A DNA stretch of 64,000 nt from Gorsachius magnificus (taxonomy: Eukaryota; Chordata; Aves; Pelecaniformes; Ardeidae), in NCBI GenBank assembly GCA_034008185.1, contig CM067086.1, positions 1,984,001 through 2,048,000 of the forward strand, given 5' to 3'. Shown here piece after piece: positions 47,699 to 58,968 of this stretch. The notes beneath the pieces are model-generated. The model did no database searches and had not been told where the DNA came from. It worked only from the letters and a program-made list of their open reading frames with translations. The position numbers and the translations under genes were made by a program. Positions within the stretch are counted from its first letter, which is position 1; every line of letters begins with the position of its first letter.

Positions 47699-50379
47699 CT
47701 GCCGGCTGACTGAGCTTTGGGGTGCTCCTGCAGTCGTTTCCTACGTGTAAAGCACCGGTCCTGTAGCAGCCAGATGGGTTTCACAGGTTAGCAGCTTATT
47801 GATTTCTTGAAAGAATTAAAACCACGCTGGGTTCCTGTGCTGGAGCTGCAGGCTCCAGGGGCAGCCAGCTCGGGTGATTTACTTCTCGCTGTGTGCAGTC
47901 AGAGCTGCTCTCCAACTTGTTCCCTATGAACACCTGATGGAAGAACAGTCTGCGCATCATGTCCCGAAGGTAGCAAAGCTCTGGCTCGGCTTGGTCTCTT
48001 ACAGGTGAATTTTGCAGCTGAATCGGCTACACTTGGACCTCGGGACGTGCTCATCTTGGGCTCTGTCGGCTGCGGCCGCTGCAGCGGGGTGGGCGGGCGA
48101 GGCTTTTGCAAGGGAGCAGGTTCTGGAACTGTGTTGAGCACTGGAAGGGCACGAAGGTCTGGGTTGTGCCCTCCTGCCCAGCGTCCCTGCTGCGGATGCT
48201 GCAGTTCTGCTCTCTTCTAGCTCCTCAGCTGTACAACCCAGCTGCCATAAATACTGACAGCATTGCGTGAGCGAACTGGTTCCCATGCCCCTTTGCTCCG
48301 TGAGTCCCCCCGGTGCCATCTGCAGGAGAAGCCAGCTTGTCATGGAAAAGCTGAGCTATGACACTGCCAGAACAGGTACTGACGTGTATTTGATGCAGAA
48401 AGTCATGCCAGAAGGGAAGCGGAAGATGGAGTGGAGAGGACAGGCTGTAACATCTCTGTGTCCTGCCTCCTGCTTTTTGGGGCAGGTGGGACCCTGGCTT
48501 CTCCAAGCCACATCCAAAACTGGAGCTTAAAGAGAGGCCCGTGTTTGCGGGGATGCCCACAGCACCAGGGCAGCGTTTGCTTTATAAATGCACCAAGGAC
48601 ATTTGTTTTAAAACACGTCTGCAAGGTAAGAACTGCTGCTTGGCAAGGACCTGTGTGGGTTGGGTGTCATGTCCGCCCCCCCCCCCCCCCCCCAAACCAC
48701 CTCCTGAGCCCTGCTGGGGCTGCCAGGCTTGGTTTCCAGGCTGCTGCATGGCTGCAGGACAACCTGCTGGCTCTCGGCAGCTCCCTGGGGAGCCTGGCTC
48801 CCTGGAGAGCCCCTCTGCCCCCCGCTCCCTCCCTGGGGGACAGCAGGAACCATCGCCCCCGCGTGAGGGGCGGCGGGGAGCACGTGTGCTCCTGTCCCTG
48901 CATGCATGCAGCAGAGGATGCGGTTTCTTGCTGGTGGGGCTGGTCCATGAGGGGAAGGGAGGCTTTGGTAACCCAGGGGGAGGATGTTTCCCTCCTGCGC
49001 TGGGCTTTGCTGCGCAATTTCAGCACAGGGTGACACATCATGAAAGTGTCATTGAGTCTTGTTTTCACTGTACAGGGGAGATGTGCTGAGGCCAAGCCCT
49101 GTGGCCATGCCTGAGCCTTGTGCAGCACCTTGCTCCGGCCCCCTTTGCGAGCATCCCTCCGGCCCCCTTTGCGAGCATGCAAGAGCTCCACTCGCCTGGG
49201 CTCCCGCTTGCCTTACGGCCTTCTCCGGGGCCGGGCTCGCTGCGGTTAAACGTCGGTGACGGAGCAGAGCCCTGCTGCGGTGTCGCCTCCCTGCTTCCCA
49301 CATGTGGGTGAGCTGGTTTCTTCACCCAGGCGGGGGTGAGAGCCGGTGCAGCCGGACGCCGGCGCGGCTGTGGATGCAGGCGGAGAGGGCACCATCCCCT
49401 ACCTCCTGCCCGCGCTGGCAGCAGCTCAGCCGGGGGCCGTCGCAGGCAGCTGCCAAGGAGGGAGCAGATCCCCCCCCCACACGCTCCCCCCTGCAGCCAG
49501 GCACCCCCTCTTCCCCCCACCGCGGCTGGGCAGGACGATTAGAAAGAGATTTCTTTCCAAGATATAAAAGAATTCACAACTGTGAAGGGGAGACAAAAAC
49601 ATTCTTGAGCTGAGGGGACAATATTGGGCAAGGGGGGCCCGGGGGGGGGGGGGGGGGGGAAGCAGGGATTACTGTAGCAGAGCCCGGGGTTGCACCGCTT
49701 GCACCTGCTGTTTGCTGAAAGGCTGATGCTGAGCAACAAGCAGCTGATGCTGAGGCCCAGTTGTCAGCCTGAATGGGGGGAAAAAAAGGCTCTGATCCGC
49801 GTGCTGGCCAAAGGAAATGGCAGGCGTCCCATCCACCGGGCTGGCGGAGGGAGCACGGGTGGCGGGGGGAGAGGAGCCAGCTCCCCCTCGGCACGTGGAG
49901 GCCCGGGTCCGGCTGGGGATTTGTCATTTCAAAGGGATCTAGGAGAAACCTGGGGCCATACTCATCTTCCTGGAGAGCACGACCCCCCCCAAGCCACCCT
50001 GCTTGCCCCAGCCCTGAGCTGCCCTGGCAAGCATCCTGGGTGCAAGGTGTTTTCCCCCCCCGTCCCCCCAGACCCAGCCTTTACGGCAGTGCTGCTGCAG
50101 GGCACTCTACCCCAGGCAGGAGGATCCCTCTGCTCCCGGTTGCGTGTGGCGTGTCACCCCGCTCTGGTAGGGACGGTGATAGTTGGGCAGAGAGCCCTGC
50201 AGCACGAGGAGCGGAGAAGGGCACTCGCATCTCTCGGTGTCGTCACCCAGAGGTACCTTGGTGTGAGCCCAGGTAGCGGGTGAGAACCAAGACCCCCCCT
50301 GCTCAGCACATACCCCATCGGAGCATCACCTTTGTCTGAGCAAATCCCACATGGAGCAGGGCAGAGCAGGGATATGGAG
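47699..50379. other. GC-rich intergenic DNA, no supported gene
   Basis: Open frames here reflect high GC and lack conserved protein features. It includes a poly(C) run (48676-48693), a tandem duplication of about 23 bp with ggccccctttgcgagcat (49138-49181) and a poly(G) run (49641-49659). Confidence 0.5.
49641..49659 (+). repeat. Poly(G) tract
   Basis: A run of 19 G following gggggg and ccc. A possible assembly weak spot. Confidence 0.85.
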
Positions 50380-51091
50380 TTTCTGGAGGGTTTTGGCCGC
50401 GTTGAACGAGGCCAGCTGTATGAGGTTCAACAAGGCCAAGTGCTGGGTTCTGCACTTTGGTCACAACAACCCCACGCAGCGCTACAGGCATGGGGCAGAG
50501 CGGCTGGAAAGCTGCCTGGTGGAAAAAGACCTGGGGGTGCTGGTTGACAGCCGGCTGAATATGAGCCAGCAGGGTGCCCAGGTGGCCAAGAGGGCCAGCG
50601 GCATCCTGGCTTGTATCAGGAGTGGTGTGGCCAGCAGGAGCAGGGCAGGGACCGTGCCCCTGTGCTGGGCACTGGGGGGGTCGCCCCTCGAATGCTGGGG
50701 TCAGGGTTGGGCCCCTCCCTCCAAGAAAGACGTTGCATCGCTGGAACATGTCCAGAGGAGAGCCACAAAGCTGGGGAGGGGGCTGGAGCACAAGGCTTGC
50801 GGGGAGCGGCTGGGGGAACTGGGGGGGGGGGGGAGGGGGAATGGTTTGAAGCTGCGCCAGGGCAGGTTTAGGCTGGACATTAGGAAAAACTTCTTCACCA
50901 AAAGGGCTGTCAGGCTCTGGAATGGGCTGCCCAGGGAGGTGGTCGAGTCCCCATCCCTGGAGGGATTTAAAAGGATAGATGAGGTGCTTAGGGACAGGGT
51001 CTAGTGGTGGGATGGCAGGGTGAGGTTAACGGTTGGACTTAATGATCTTAAAGGGCTTTTCCAACCAAAGCGATTCTATGATTCTATGATT
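50380..51091 (+). mobile_element. CR1 LINE, 3' part
   Basis: A sense CR1 from the tgaggttcaacaaggccaag region to attctatgattctatgatt. The 217-codon frame at 50351-51004 is a decayed CR1 reading frame. The 5' limit is approximate. Confidence 0.93.
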
Positions 51092-51387
51092 TTCTAGTGG
51101 ACCGATGGGCTCTGCACCAGCACAGCCCCCTCCTGCGCGGGGATGCCTGGTGTCACGGCTGGGACAGCCCGGCTGGGAGCTTTTCCAGCCCTCGGCAGAG
51201 CTGGCTGCAGCTGCCTCCCTTAGCCGGGGTGGGAGCGAGGGGCTCTTCCCACAGTTGTTGAAGGGATGAAAATAGCTCGCATGCCCCGGGCGCTGGCAGG
51301 GTGAAGGGTTGTACTGGATCCATGCTCTTCCATCCCCTGTAGCAGCTGGTCCGAGGCAGCCCGTGTCCCCTCTGTGCCTTGCCGCAG

Positions 51388-51481
51388 ATCAAGGAGCTTC
51401 TCCAGGGCAAGAACAAGCCCATTGCTGGGCTGAAGAAGCTTGAGACCCCCCCTGGGGAAAGGAAAAAGCAGGAGCTGGCTG
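51388..51481 (+). CDS. Possible orphan coding exon, unrecognised
   Basis: A 94-nt segment has a plausible acceptor (ccttgccgcag) and a strong donor (gtgagt), and is open in one frame as I-K-E-L-L-Q-G-K-N-K-P-I-A-G-L-K-K-L-E-T followed by a charged Pro/Gly/Lys stretch. It looks more protein-like than its surroundings. I do not recognise a family, and it is not the part of BAHD1 (the next gene in human) that I know. It could be an exon of an unannotated gene, a 5' exon of a downstream gene, or chance in GC-rich DNA. Confidence 0.25.
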
Positions 51482-52743
51482 GTGAGTCCAACCCAGAGAA
51501 GAAAAGCAAATGGGTTTTTTTTCAGCCAAGCGGGGTCCTTGGCGCAATTCAGTACCCAAGGGCTCGCGCTGGCGTGGGGAGAGGTGGCTGCACTGAGGGG
51601 CTGGCCTGCCCCTGTCCCTGCTGCTGGGACCCACTCAGGAAACCCGTGGGACGATTCCTTTTGCTCCATCCCTTCCTCGGGCACAGATGAAGCTCGTGGT
51701 GATGGCTGGGGAGGTTTAAAATGAAAAAAAACCCTGGGGCAAACCTAACCAGGCAGTTGTTCCTCGCTGTTCCCTGCAGGGCTCCGCGCTTAGGCTGCCG
51801 AGCCTCGGGAGGCTGTTTTTAGCATGGGCTGTCCGTCCAGCTGGCCGGTGGTGTTTCTGTCCTTAACGGCTGTGAGGCAGCTCCTGCCAGTGCTGCAGGA
51901 ACGGGCTTCATCCAGCTCCCCCAGGCCCCACTTCGCCAAGGTGCTGGCGTCTCGCTGCTGGCTCAACGCGCTTGCCCAAGGCTGCTTTTCCCAAGAGCCA
52001 GTGTTTCCAACACAGCTTTGCTGGGAGCTGCCCGGTGGGACCAGCAAGGGCTTGCAAAACTGCAGCTGAGCTTGCCAACCTGCAAGAAATACGGCCCGTG
52101 GGGTCGGATCCTGCCCTGCTGGTTCTGTGCAGCTGGGGCGCAGAGCAGCTCGCCGAGCTCCAGCAACCCCCCTGGCTTGCAAAACAGCTCTGGGGTGGCC
52201 ACTCACGGCTTTGGGGTGGCCATTTGCAACAGGCAGAAAGTGGAGCACCCCCAAGGCTGCTCTGCTTTACGCAACCACCCACAGCAGCCATCGGGTGCCT
52301 GCGCAAGGCCTGGGGACGTGCAGAGGTTTGGCTTTGGATGGTCCTAACTGTGCCCGGGAGGGGGGGGGGGTGGTAAAGTTCTGCAGCTTTGCAAATGGGG
52401 GGGTGTGGGGGGGTGTGTGTCAAACCCAAACCCCACGTGCCCCCCAACCAGCTTGCCAACCTGCCAAGCAGCCTCTGAGAGCCTCGGAGAGGAGGGAAAT
52501 GACCTTTTGCTTCGTCAAACAGCCCTGACTTGCAAGCACAACCTGCTAGAACCCCCAGGACTGGCATTGAGAGGGGGTTTAAGGGGTGGGCACAGCCCCA
52601 TGACCATGGTTATCGACCCCCAGACCTCCCGGGAGAGCCAAAAATCCCCCGGGGTTGGGGCAGAACCTGAGCCTTGCAGAGGAGCCGAAAGTGTGCTTAA
52701 CGAATACGCGTGGCAGCGGCGCCTTTCCTCTTGGGTTTTGCAG

Positions 52744-52903
52744 GTCCTGCCCTTCTTGCTGCGGTTCCTTTCTGGACCCACGAGATGAAGAGAGAAAAAC
52801 CCAGCTTGCGAAGCAGCGCAATGCTGAGCCGGGTCCTGCTGCGGGGGATCCAGCCCTCCTGGGGACCCCCACCAGCATCGCTGCCCTCTGCGCACCCGAA
52901 GAG
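52744..52903 (+). CDS. Possible second orphan exon, unrecognised
   Basis: It follows a pyrimidine-rich acceptor (ctcttgggttttgcag) and ends at a gtgggt donor. It is open in the phase needed to follow the 51388-51481 segment (G plus GT), reading P-A-L-L-A-A-V-P-F-W-T-H-E-M-K-R-E-K. No family is recognised. The phase agreement is suggestive but has about a one-in-three chance of arising at random. Confidence 0.15.
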
Positions 52904-53564
52904 GTGGGTCAGACTTGGGCTGCCTCTGCCCCGAGCCCCGTTTCCATCTTCCTGGCAATGGCGTAACGTCAGGGCAATCCTGGCAATATTCACGTGGGCG
53001 TAATTTGGCACAAGCCCCCCAGATCCAAGCAGGGCGGCCTGCAGAGCGAGGATGTGCTTGGTCCTGGAGCTAACAGCATCGTCTGGCTCTGCAAATGCAG
53101 ACCGGAGATGAGTGCATTTGCTTAATTATAGTATTAATTAACGCTGAGCAGAGGCGGGGCTCATCCAGATGCTTCCCAAGCCTGTGTGTAGAGGAATCCC
53201 CCTGTGAGACCACTGCGATCTCACCTGCGTTTCGGGGAGTCCCAGAGCCCATTAACAGCAGCGTTTTGCAAAGCAGCACCCCAGGAAGCGTCCCTAATCC
53301 CTGCCTTCGCACACGTCCACCGCTGGGAAGAGGATGCTGGGACAGACGGACCCTTGTGCAGCCGCTCCTATTCCCTCAGCCTCCCCCCACATCAGGACAC
53401 TTGGGGTCTGAATTTTATAACTTTTATAAGGGGAGAGGTTCGAGAGGCAAACCCTGACCTGAGCGTGAACGTGGAGCCTGTTTCTAGAGCCAAACGGCTG
53501 CTAAGGGCATTTTCCCTCCTGGATCTTTACAGGGGCCACCTCCTGCTCCCCGTGCTGGCCCAGT

Positions 53565-54018
53565 CACAGAATCACAGAATCCCAGACTGGCAAGGGTTGG
53601 AAGGGACCTGGGGAGATCACCCAGTGCCACCCCCCTGCTCAAGCAGGTTCTCCTAGAGCATCTTACACAGGACTTCATCCAGGCGGGGGTTGAATATCTC
53701 CAGAGAAGGAGACTCCACAGCCCCCCTGGGCAGCCTGGGCCAGGGCTCAGGCACCCTCACAGTCAACAAGTTCTTCCTCACGTTCACCGGGAACCTCTTC
53801 TGCTTCAGTTTGTGCACATGGCCCCTTGTCCTGGCGCTGGGCACCACTGAGAAGAGTCTGGCTCCGTCCTCGTGACCCCCACCCTTGAGATATTTGTAGG
53901 TGTTGATGAGGTCCCCTCTCAGCCTTCTCTTCTCCAGGCTGAACAAGCCCAGCTCCCTCAGCCTTTCCTCCTAGGGGAGATGCTCCAGTCCCCCCATCAT
54001 CCTTGTTGCCCTCCTCTG
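53565..54018 (-). mobile_element. CR1 LINE 3' fragment
   Basis: An antisense CR1 starting cacagaatcacagaatccc, nearly the same as the copies at 46797 and 58458. It stops abruptly after gccctcctctgg. Confidence 0.93.
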
Positions 54019-56259
54019 GTCACGGCTTGCTCGCTCCCGGGGCAGCCCCCGGCTCTCGTGTCCCTGCTGCGAGGTGATGCTGGTCCCTCTGCAGGGACAG
54101 CCATGCCCGGGGCCCGGTACCGTTTTCCCCCTGGGGGGAGGCGGCTGCTGTCGCAGTAGGCAGAGGCACCCACCGTCCTTTATGCTGACTAAGCACAATT
54201 TGAAACACTCCCCCCCCTCCCCCCCGCCATCACCGGCAGCAAAGTCTCCCTACAGCTTTTCGCCTGGCTGCTTTTGTTATTAGAAACCCCCTCTCACCTC
54301 CATCTGCCTATTTTCTTCATCGCAGCATTGCCTGGGAGCCGTAGGCAGGATCAAGCCCTCGTTGCCCGGTGTCCTTTGCACGCCCGTCCAAACCCCAGCG
54401 CCCATGAATGCCCCGGACCCGCTGCCAGAGGCGCCTCGGGTCGCTCCCCCCCCTCTGCCCCCAGTCCCAGCCGCAGGTTTGGGCTGGAGGAAAACGTCCT
54501 CGGAGGCCGGCGTGGGCAGTGGAACGATCCCCAGGGGTAGGAATACTTCATCTCCTGCTTTGCTGTATTGAGTTTGCTCCCCGAGCCAGGGGTGCGACGG
54601 AGGGAGGGTTCGCTGCGCTGCGGATCTCGAGACGATGATTAAAAAGCCGATGTACTACAGCAGAGCTGGTGGCAGAGTGGCAAAAAAAGCTGGTTTCTGT
54701 GAAATGCAAAAAAAAAAAAAAAAAATGCCCTCAGGTCAGCCAGATCCCACCTCCGGGCTGTTATTTGCAAGGGCAGGGGTGGCATGGAGCCCCCAAAATG
54801 GGGGCTGCTTGGAGGGGCGTGGGGCAGGCCAAGCCCTGGACCCACGTCTGTCGGGGCAAGAGGACTCACGGATCAGCAAACTCCTGGGATCCGAGGGAAT
54901 AATTAATGCCATGCCGAGCTGATCTGTTTAACCCTGCCAGGTAAAGGCCGTGCCCATGGGAAGGGACGGAGCTGTGCTAAGAGGTTAAGTAACTTGCCCA
55001 GGGTCATCACAACCACCTGTAGCAGGGCAGAGCAAAAAAACCCCGTGGCCTTCTGAGTCACCGGCGTTTCTTACCCATCCTCGTGGTTAAAAAAAGCAGC
55101 TTGGCACTGCCAGGTCTGGATTTGGTATCCGGCCATCGGTTCTTCTTATTCCTTTCTTTGTGAAATTAAAAAGCTCTGTAACGCTTGATACATCCTCCTC
55201 TGCAGGTTCTCACACGCTGCAATCAAATCCCATCCCAGCGCTCCAGTGGATGACCAAGCGGGTTGATCCCCGTCAGCGTCTCACGACGGAGCTTTTTCTC
55301 TGGCATCGAACCATTTCTGTGCTTTCTCACTGCAGCCCTTCCCCAATATCCCCCCCCACTTCCACTTCCCCAATATCCCCCCCCCCCCTTCCCTGATATC
55401 CCCCCCTCCCCTCAGGCTCCCAAAGCCCTGCAAGGGCACTCCTGGAATCGCCGCGGGCAGCCCAGGGCTGAAATCAGCCTCGTCTTCTCCTCCCTGCCTG
55501 ATGATCGAGGTAGGATAAAGAAGCAGAAAAGCCACAGAGCTGCCAAAAAAAAAAAGAAAAGGCTGAGCAAGGATCGCATGCAGGCAAGTCATTGCTGTTG
55601 TTAGACCGGTATCTTTAATTGCTGCGTCTCTTATTCTGCCTGTGCCCCAAGAGCTAATCCCAGGTGATTACAATGGCTAATGTCATTTAAATCAATTATC
55701 TCTCCATTCAGAGCCATCCAGCCCTGCCTTCCACCGCCACGCATCCCCCAGCCCCATAATTTATTCATCTTAGGCTGCACTTAAACATCTGCTCCGGTGC
55801 CATTTGAGTTTGGCAGAGCATTAGCTTTAAAATTTTATGAAACATAGTGCAGGTGGCAAAATCAGAAATTAAGGATTATAATCACGGCAAGGAAGGGTCG
55901 GCGAGCGGGACTCGGCCACGCTCCTCCGGGGCTCCCTTCTGCTCAAGGAGAGACGCGAGGGAAGCTCCTGGGGATTCAGTGCCTATTGGGTGTGCAAATC
56001 GCATCTTTCTCCCCATTTTCCCACTTCTGAACCACAGGTTGGGGGGATCTTTACATCCTTGGAGTAGCTGGGAGCGCTGCACTCGTGTGGATGCTTAAAG
56101 AAGCAAGGAGAGCCCCTTGGCTCGCTGGTCCCCGGGGTTTCGTCACTTTGTCATTGCAGCAGAAGCCTTCTGGCAAGGGGATCACTTTTGGCAGGTGAGC
56201 CGGCTGTGAAGACAGCATTTTTCCTTTTCCCCACCAAAATGGGACTAGCGGGCTTTTAA
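54019..56259. other. Intergenic DNA with an AT-rich island
   Basis: No supported gene. It includes a C-rich repeat with caatatcccccc units (55335-55405), an A run (54709-54724) and the AT-rich island at 55590-55890, listed separately. Confidence 0.5.
55590..55890. promoter_or_regulatory. Candidate enhancer-like AT-rich island
   Basis: In otherwise GC-rich DNA this stretch holds many homeodomain-like cores (taattgc, gattacaatggctaatg, tcaattatc, cataatttattcat) and the near-palindrome GGATTATAATC (55873-55883), which matches paired OTX/CRX-type sites. Its role is inferred from motif density alone. Confidence 0.3.
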
Positions 56260-56400
56260 TGGCGTATTCCACCCAAGAGCTAGCAGAGGAGCTGACCAAG
56301 CCACTCTCCATCTTTGATCATCAGTCCTGGAGAACAGGGGAGGTCCCAGATGACTGGAGGTTGGCAAATGTGACACCTGTCTTCAAGAAGGGCCGGAAGG

Positions 56401-56457
56401 GGGTTGGACTAGATGACCTCTAGGGGTCCCTTCCAACCCAAAACATTCTATTATTCT
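56401..56457 (+). mobile_element. Nested 57-bp CR1 tail inside a CR1
   Basis: The gggttggactagatgacctc through attctattattct segment is the terminal CR1 3' UTR, placed inside ORF2 of the host CR1. It is flanked by AAGG at 56397-56400 and 56458-56461, which looks like a 4-bp target duplication. Confidence 0.8.
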
Positions 56458-57675
56458 AAGGAGGATCCAGGGAACTACAGACCTGTCAGACTGACCTCGG
56501 TACCGGGGAAGATTATGGAGAGGTTCATCTTGAGTGTGCTCACCAGGCACATGGAGGACAATCAGGGGATCCGGCCCAGCCAGCATGGGTTCATGAAAGG
56601 CAGGTCTTGCCTAACCAACCTGATTTCCTTCTATGCCCAAGTGACCCGCCTGGTAGATGAGGGAAAGGCTGTGGATGTTGTCTACCTGGACTTCAGCAAA
56701 GCCTTCGACACAGTCTCCCATAGCATTCTCCTAGAGAAGCTGGCGGTTCATGACCTGGACAGGCGTACTCTTTGCTGGGTAAAAAAACAGCTGGATGGCC
56801 AAGCCCAGAGAGGTGTGGTGAATGGAGTTAAATCCAGTTGGCAGCCAGTCACAAGCGGTGTCCCCCAGGGCTCAGTTTTGGGGCCAGTTCTGTTTAACAT
56901 CTTGATCACCGACCTGGATGAGGGGATCAAGGGCACCCCCAGCCAGTTTGAAGGTGACACTGAGCTGGGTGGGAGTGTGGATCTGCTGGGGGGGAGCAGG
57001 GCTCTGCAGAGGGACCTGGCCAGGCTGGAGCCATGGGCCCAGCCCAACTGGGTGAGGTTCAACAAGGCCAAGGGCCGGGTCCTGCCCTGGGGTCACCACA
57101 ACCCCATGCAGCGCTACAGGCGTGGGGACGAGGGGCTGGAAAGCTGCCCGGCGGAAAAGGACCTGGGGGGGTTGGTCGAGAGGGGGCTGAATATGAGCCA
57201 GCAGGGTGCCCAGGTGGCCAAGAGGGCCAGCGGCATCCTGGCCTGTATCAGGAGTGGTGTGGCCAGCAGGAGCAGGGCAGGGACCGTGCCCCTGTGCGGG
57301 CACTGGGGAGGCTGCCCCTCGAATGCTGGGGTCAGGTTTTTGGAACATGTCCAGAGGAGAGCCACAAAGCTGGGGAGGGGTCTGGAGCCCCAGGCTGCTG
57401 GGGAGCAGCTGGGGGAGCTGGGGGGGTTCACCCTGGTGCAGAGGAGGCTGAGGGGAGCCCTCATCGCTCCCTACAACTGCCTGAGAGGAGGGGGGGGGGG
57501 GGGGGTCGGGCTCTGCTCCCAGGGAAGGGGCGATGGGACAAGGGGGAATGGCATCAAGTTGTGCCAGGGCAGGGTTAGGTTGGACATTGGGAACAATTCC
57601 TTCCCCAAAGGGCTGTCAGGCCTGGAAGGGGCTGCCCAGGGAAGGGGTCGAGTCCCCACCCCAGGGGGGATTTAA
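56413..57675 (+). pseudogene. CR1 ORF2 remnant (inactive reverse transcriptase)
   Basis: A 420-codon open frame entered from a nested CR1 tail and continuing through RT sequence into the normally non-coding CR1 3' region. It lacks the endonuclease domain and most of the RT N-terminus. Its catalytic Asp pair is altered. It stays open because the nested insert is 57 bp (19 codons). It is not a host gene. Confidence 0.85.
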
Positions 57676-57800
57676 AAGAAGGATGGATGAGGTGCTTAGG
57701 GACAGGGTTTAGTGGTGGGATGGCAGGGTGAGGTTAACGGTTGGACCTGATGATCTTAAAGGGCTTTTCCAACCAAAGTGATTCTATGATTCTATGATTC

Positions 57801-58457
57801 CATCCCAGGCGTGCCGATGGGAGGAAGGGACCCAGGCTGGAGCCACGTCACGGTGGCACCTCTGGCCCTGAACGTAGGGACGTGGCTGCTGGGGCTGGGC
57901 GGGTTGCTGGGCACCTCCCCATGGGCAGGGAAAGCCCCATCTTCTCCAGCACCAACGTCACCTTTTTTTCCCGCCTGTGTGCTTCCACCCTGCCAAAAAA
58001 TAACAATAAAGCTGGAAGTCCACGTGATCATCTTCTCTTCTGGCCTTCCCCAGCTGATGGGTGCCTCCCCACTGGCGGGGGGGGGGGGGTGGTTCGAGGC
58101 AGCAAAACCCACTCCCCCTCGTCTCTGCCCACGCCAGAAGCCGTGCCAGGGAGGGCACCAGCTCGGCTTTTGGAAGCTGCCTTAGGTGGGGAACCTCCCT
58201 GGGCGTGCAGGAGAAGGCAGGGCTGTTGCTGGAGACAAGAGCCTGCCTGAAGGGAAAGGTCCTGAGCATCCCCTTGGTGTGTGTGGGGGTGGCCTTCTCT
58301 TCCCATTCCTTCCCCATCCCCAGTTTTCCTCTCCTTAATTTAAGCAAACCTAACCCCATCAGCTCGTTTCCAGGCTACTGATGGAAAAACTCACCAAACG
58401 CCAAACCTGTGACTGAACCCTGCAGGACCTCATTCATTTTTCTTCCCAGGTGCCTTA
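57801..58457. other. Intergenic DNA, nothing recognised
   Basis: GC-rich spacer between two CR1 copies. It has a G run at 58078-58088 and no gene signal. Confidence 0.5.
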
Positions 58458-58968
58458 ACAGAATCACAGAATCCCAGACTGGCAAGGGTTGGAAGGGACC
58501 TCGGGAGATCACCCAGTCCAACCCCCCCTGCTCAAGCAGGTTCTCCTAGAGCATCTTACACAGGACTTCATCCAGGTGGGGGTTGAATATCTCCAGAGAA
58601 GGAGACTCCACAGCCCCCCTGGGCAGCCTGGGCCAGGGCTCAGGCACCCTCAAGTCAAGAAGTTCTTCCTCACGTTCACCGGGAACCTCTTCTGCTTCAG
58701 TTTGTGCACATGGCCCCTTGTCCTGGTGCTGAGCACCACTGGGAAGAGTCTGGCTCCGTCCTCGTGACCCCCACCCTTGAGATATTTGTAGGTGTTGATG
58801 AGGTCCCCTCTCAGCCTTCTCTTCTCCAGGCTGAACAAGCCCAGCTCCCTCAGCCTTTCCTCCTAGGGGAGATGCTCCAGTCCCCCCATCATCCTTGTTG
58901 CCCTCCTCTGGACTCTCTCTAGGAGTTCCTCATCTTTCTTGAACTGGGGAGCCCAGAACTGGACCCAG
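58458..58968 (-). mobile_element. CR1 LINE 3' fragment
   Basis: An antisense CR1 starting cagaatcacagaatcccagac, of the same subfamily as 53565-54018. Confidence 0.93.

Larger units (their letters stand above)
51092..53564. other. GC-rich intergenic DNA around the two orphan exon candidates
   Basis: Apart from those two segments I see only GC-driven open frames. G-run clusters at 52359-52418 could form quadruplex structure. Confidence 0.45.
56260..57800 (+). mobile_element. CR1 LINE with RT domain remnant
   Basis: The longest CR1 in the window. The 5' end lies in ORF2 just before the reverse transcriptase core (56275-56400). RT sequence follows with [13 protein letters not shown] and [10 protein letters not shown], then the 3' UTR and three ATTCTATG-type units at 57781-57800. 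It contains a 57-bp insertion of another CR1 tail (56401-56457). The catalytic F-A-D-D motif reads F-E-G-D (56947-56958), so the element is dead. Confidence 0.95.

Noticed and set aside
49100..49560. Possible CpG-island first exon of BAHD1, the next gene in human
   Set aside because: GC-rich but with modest CpG density, and no sequence I can tie to BAHD1, whose main coding exon is not in the window.
50351..51004. 217-codon frame as a possible host gene
   Set aside because: Its sequence and the terminal octamers identify it as CR1.
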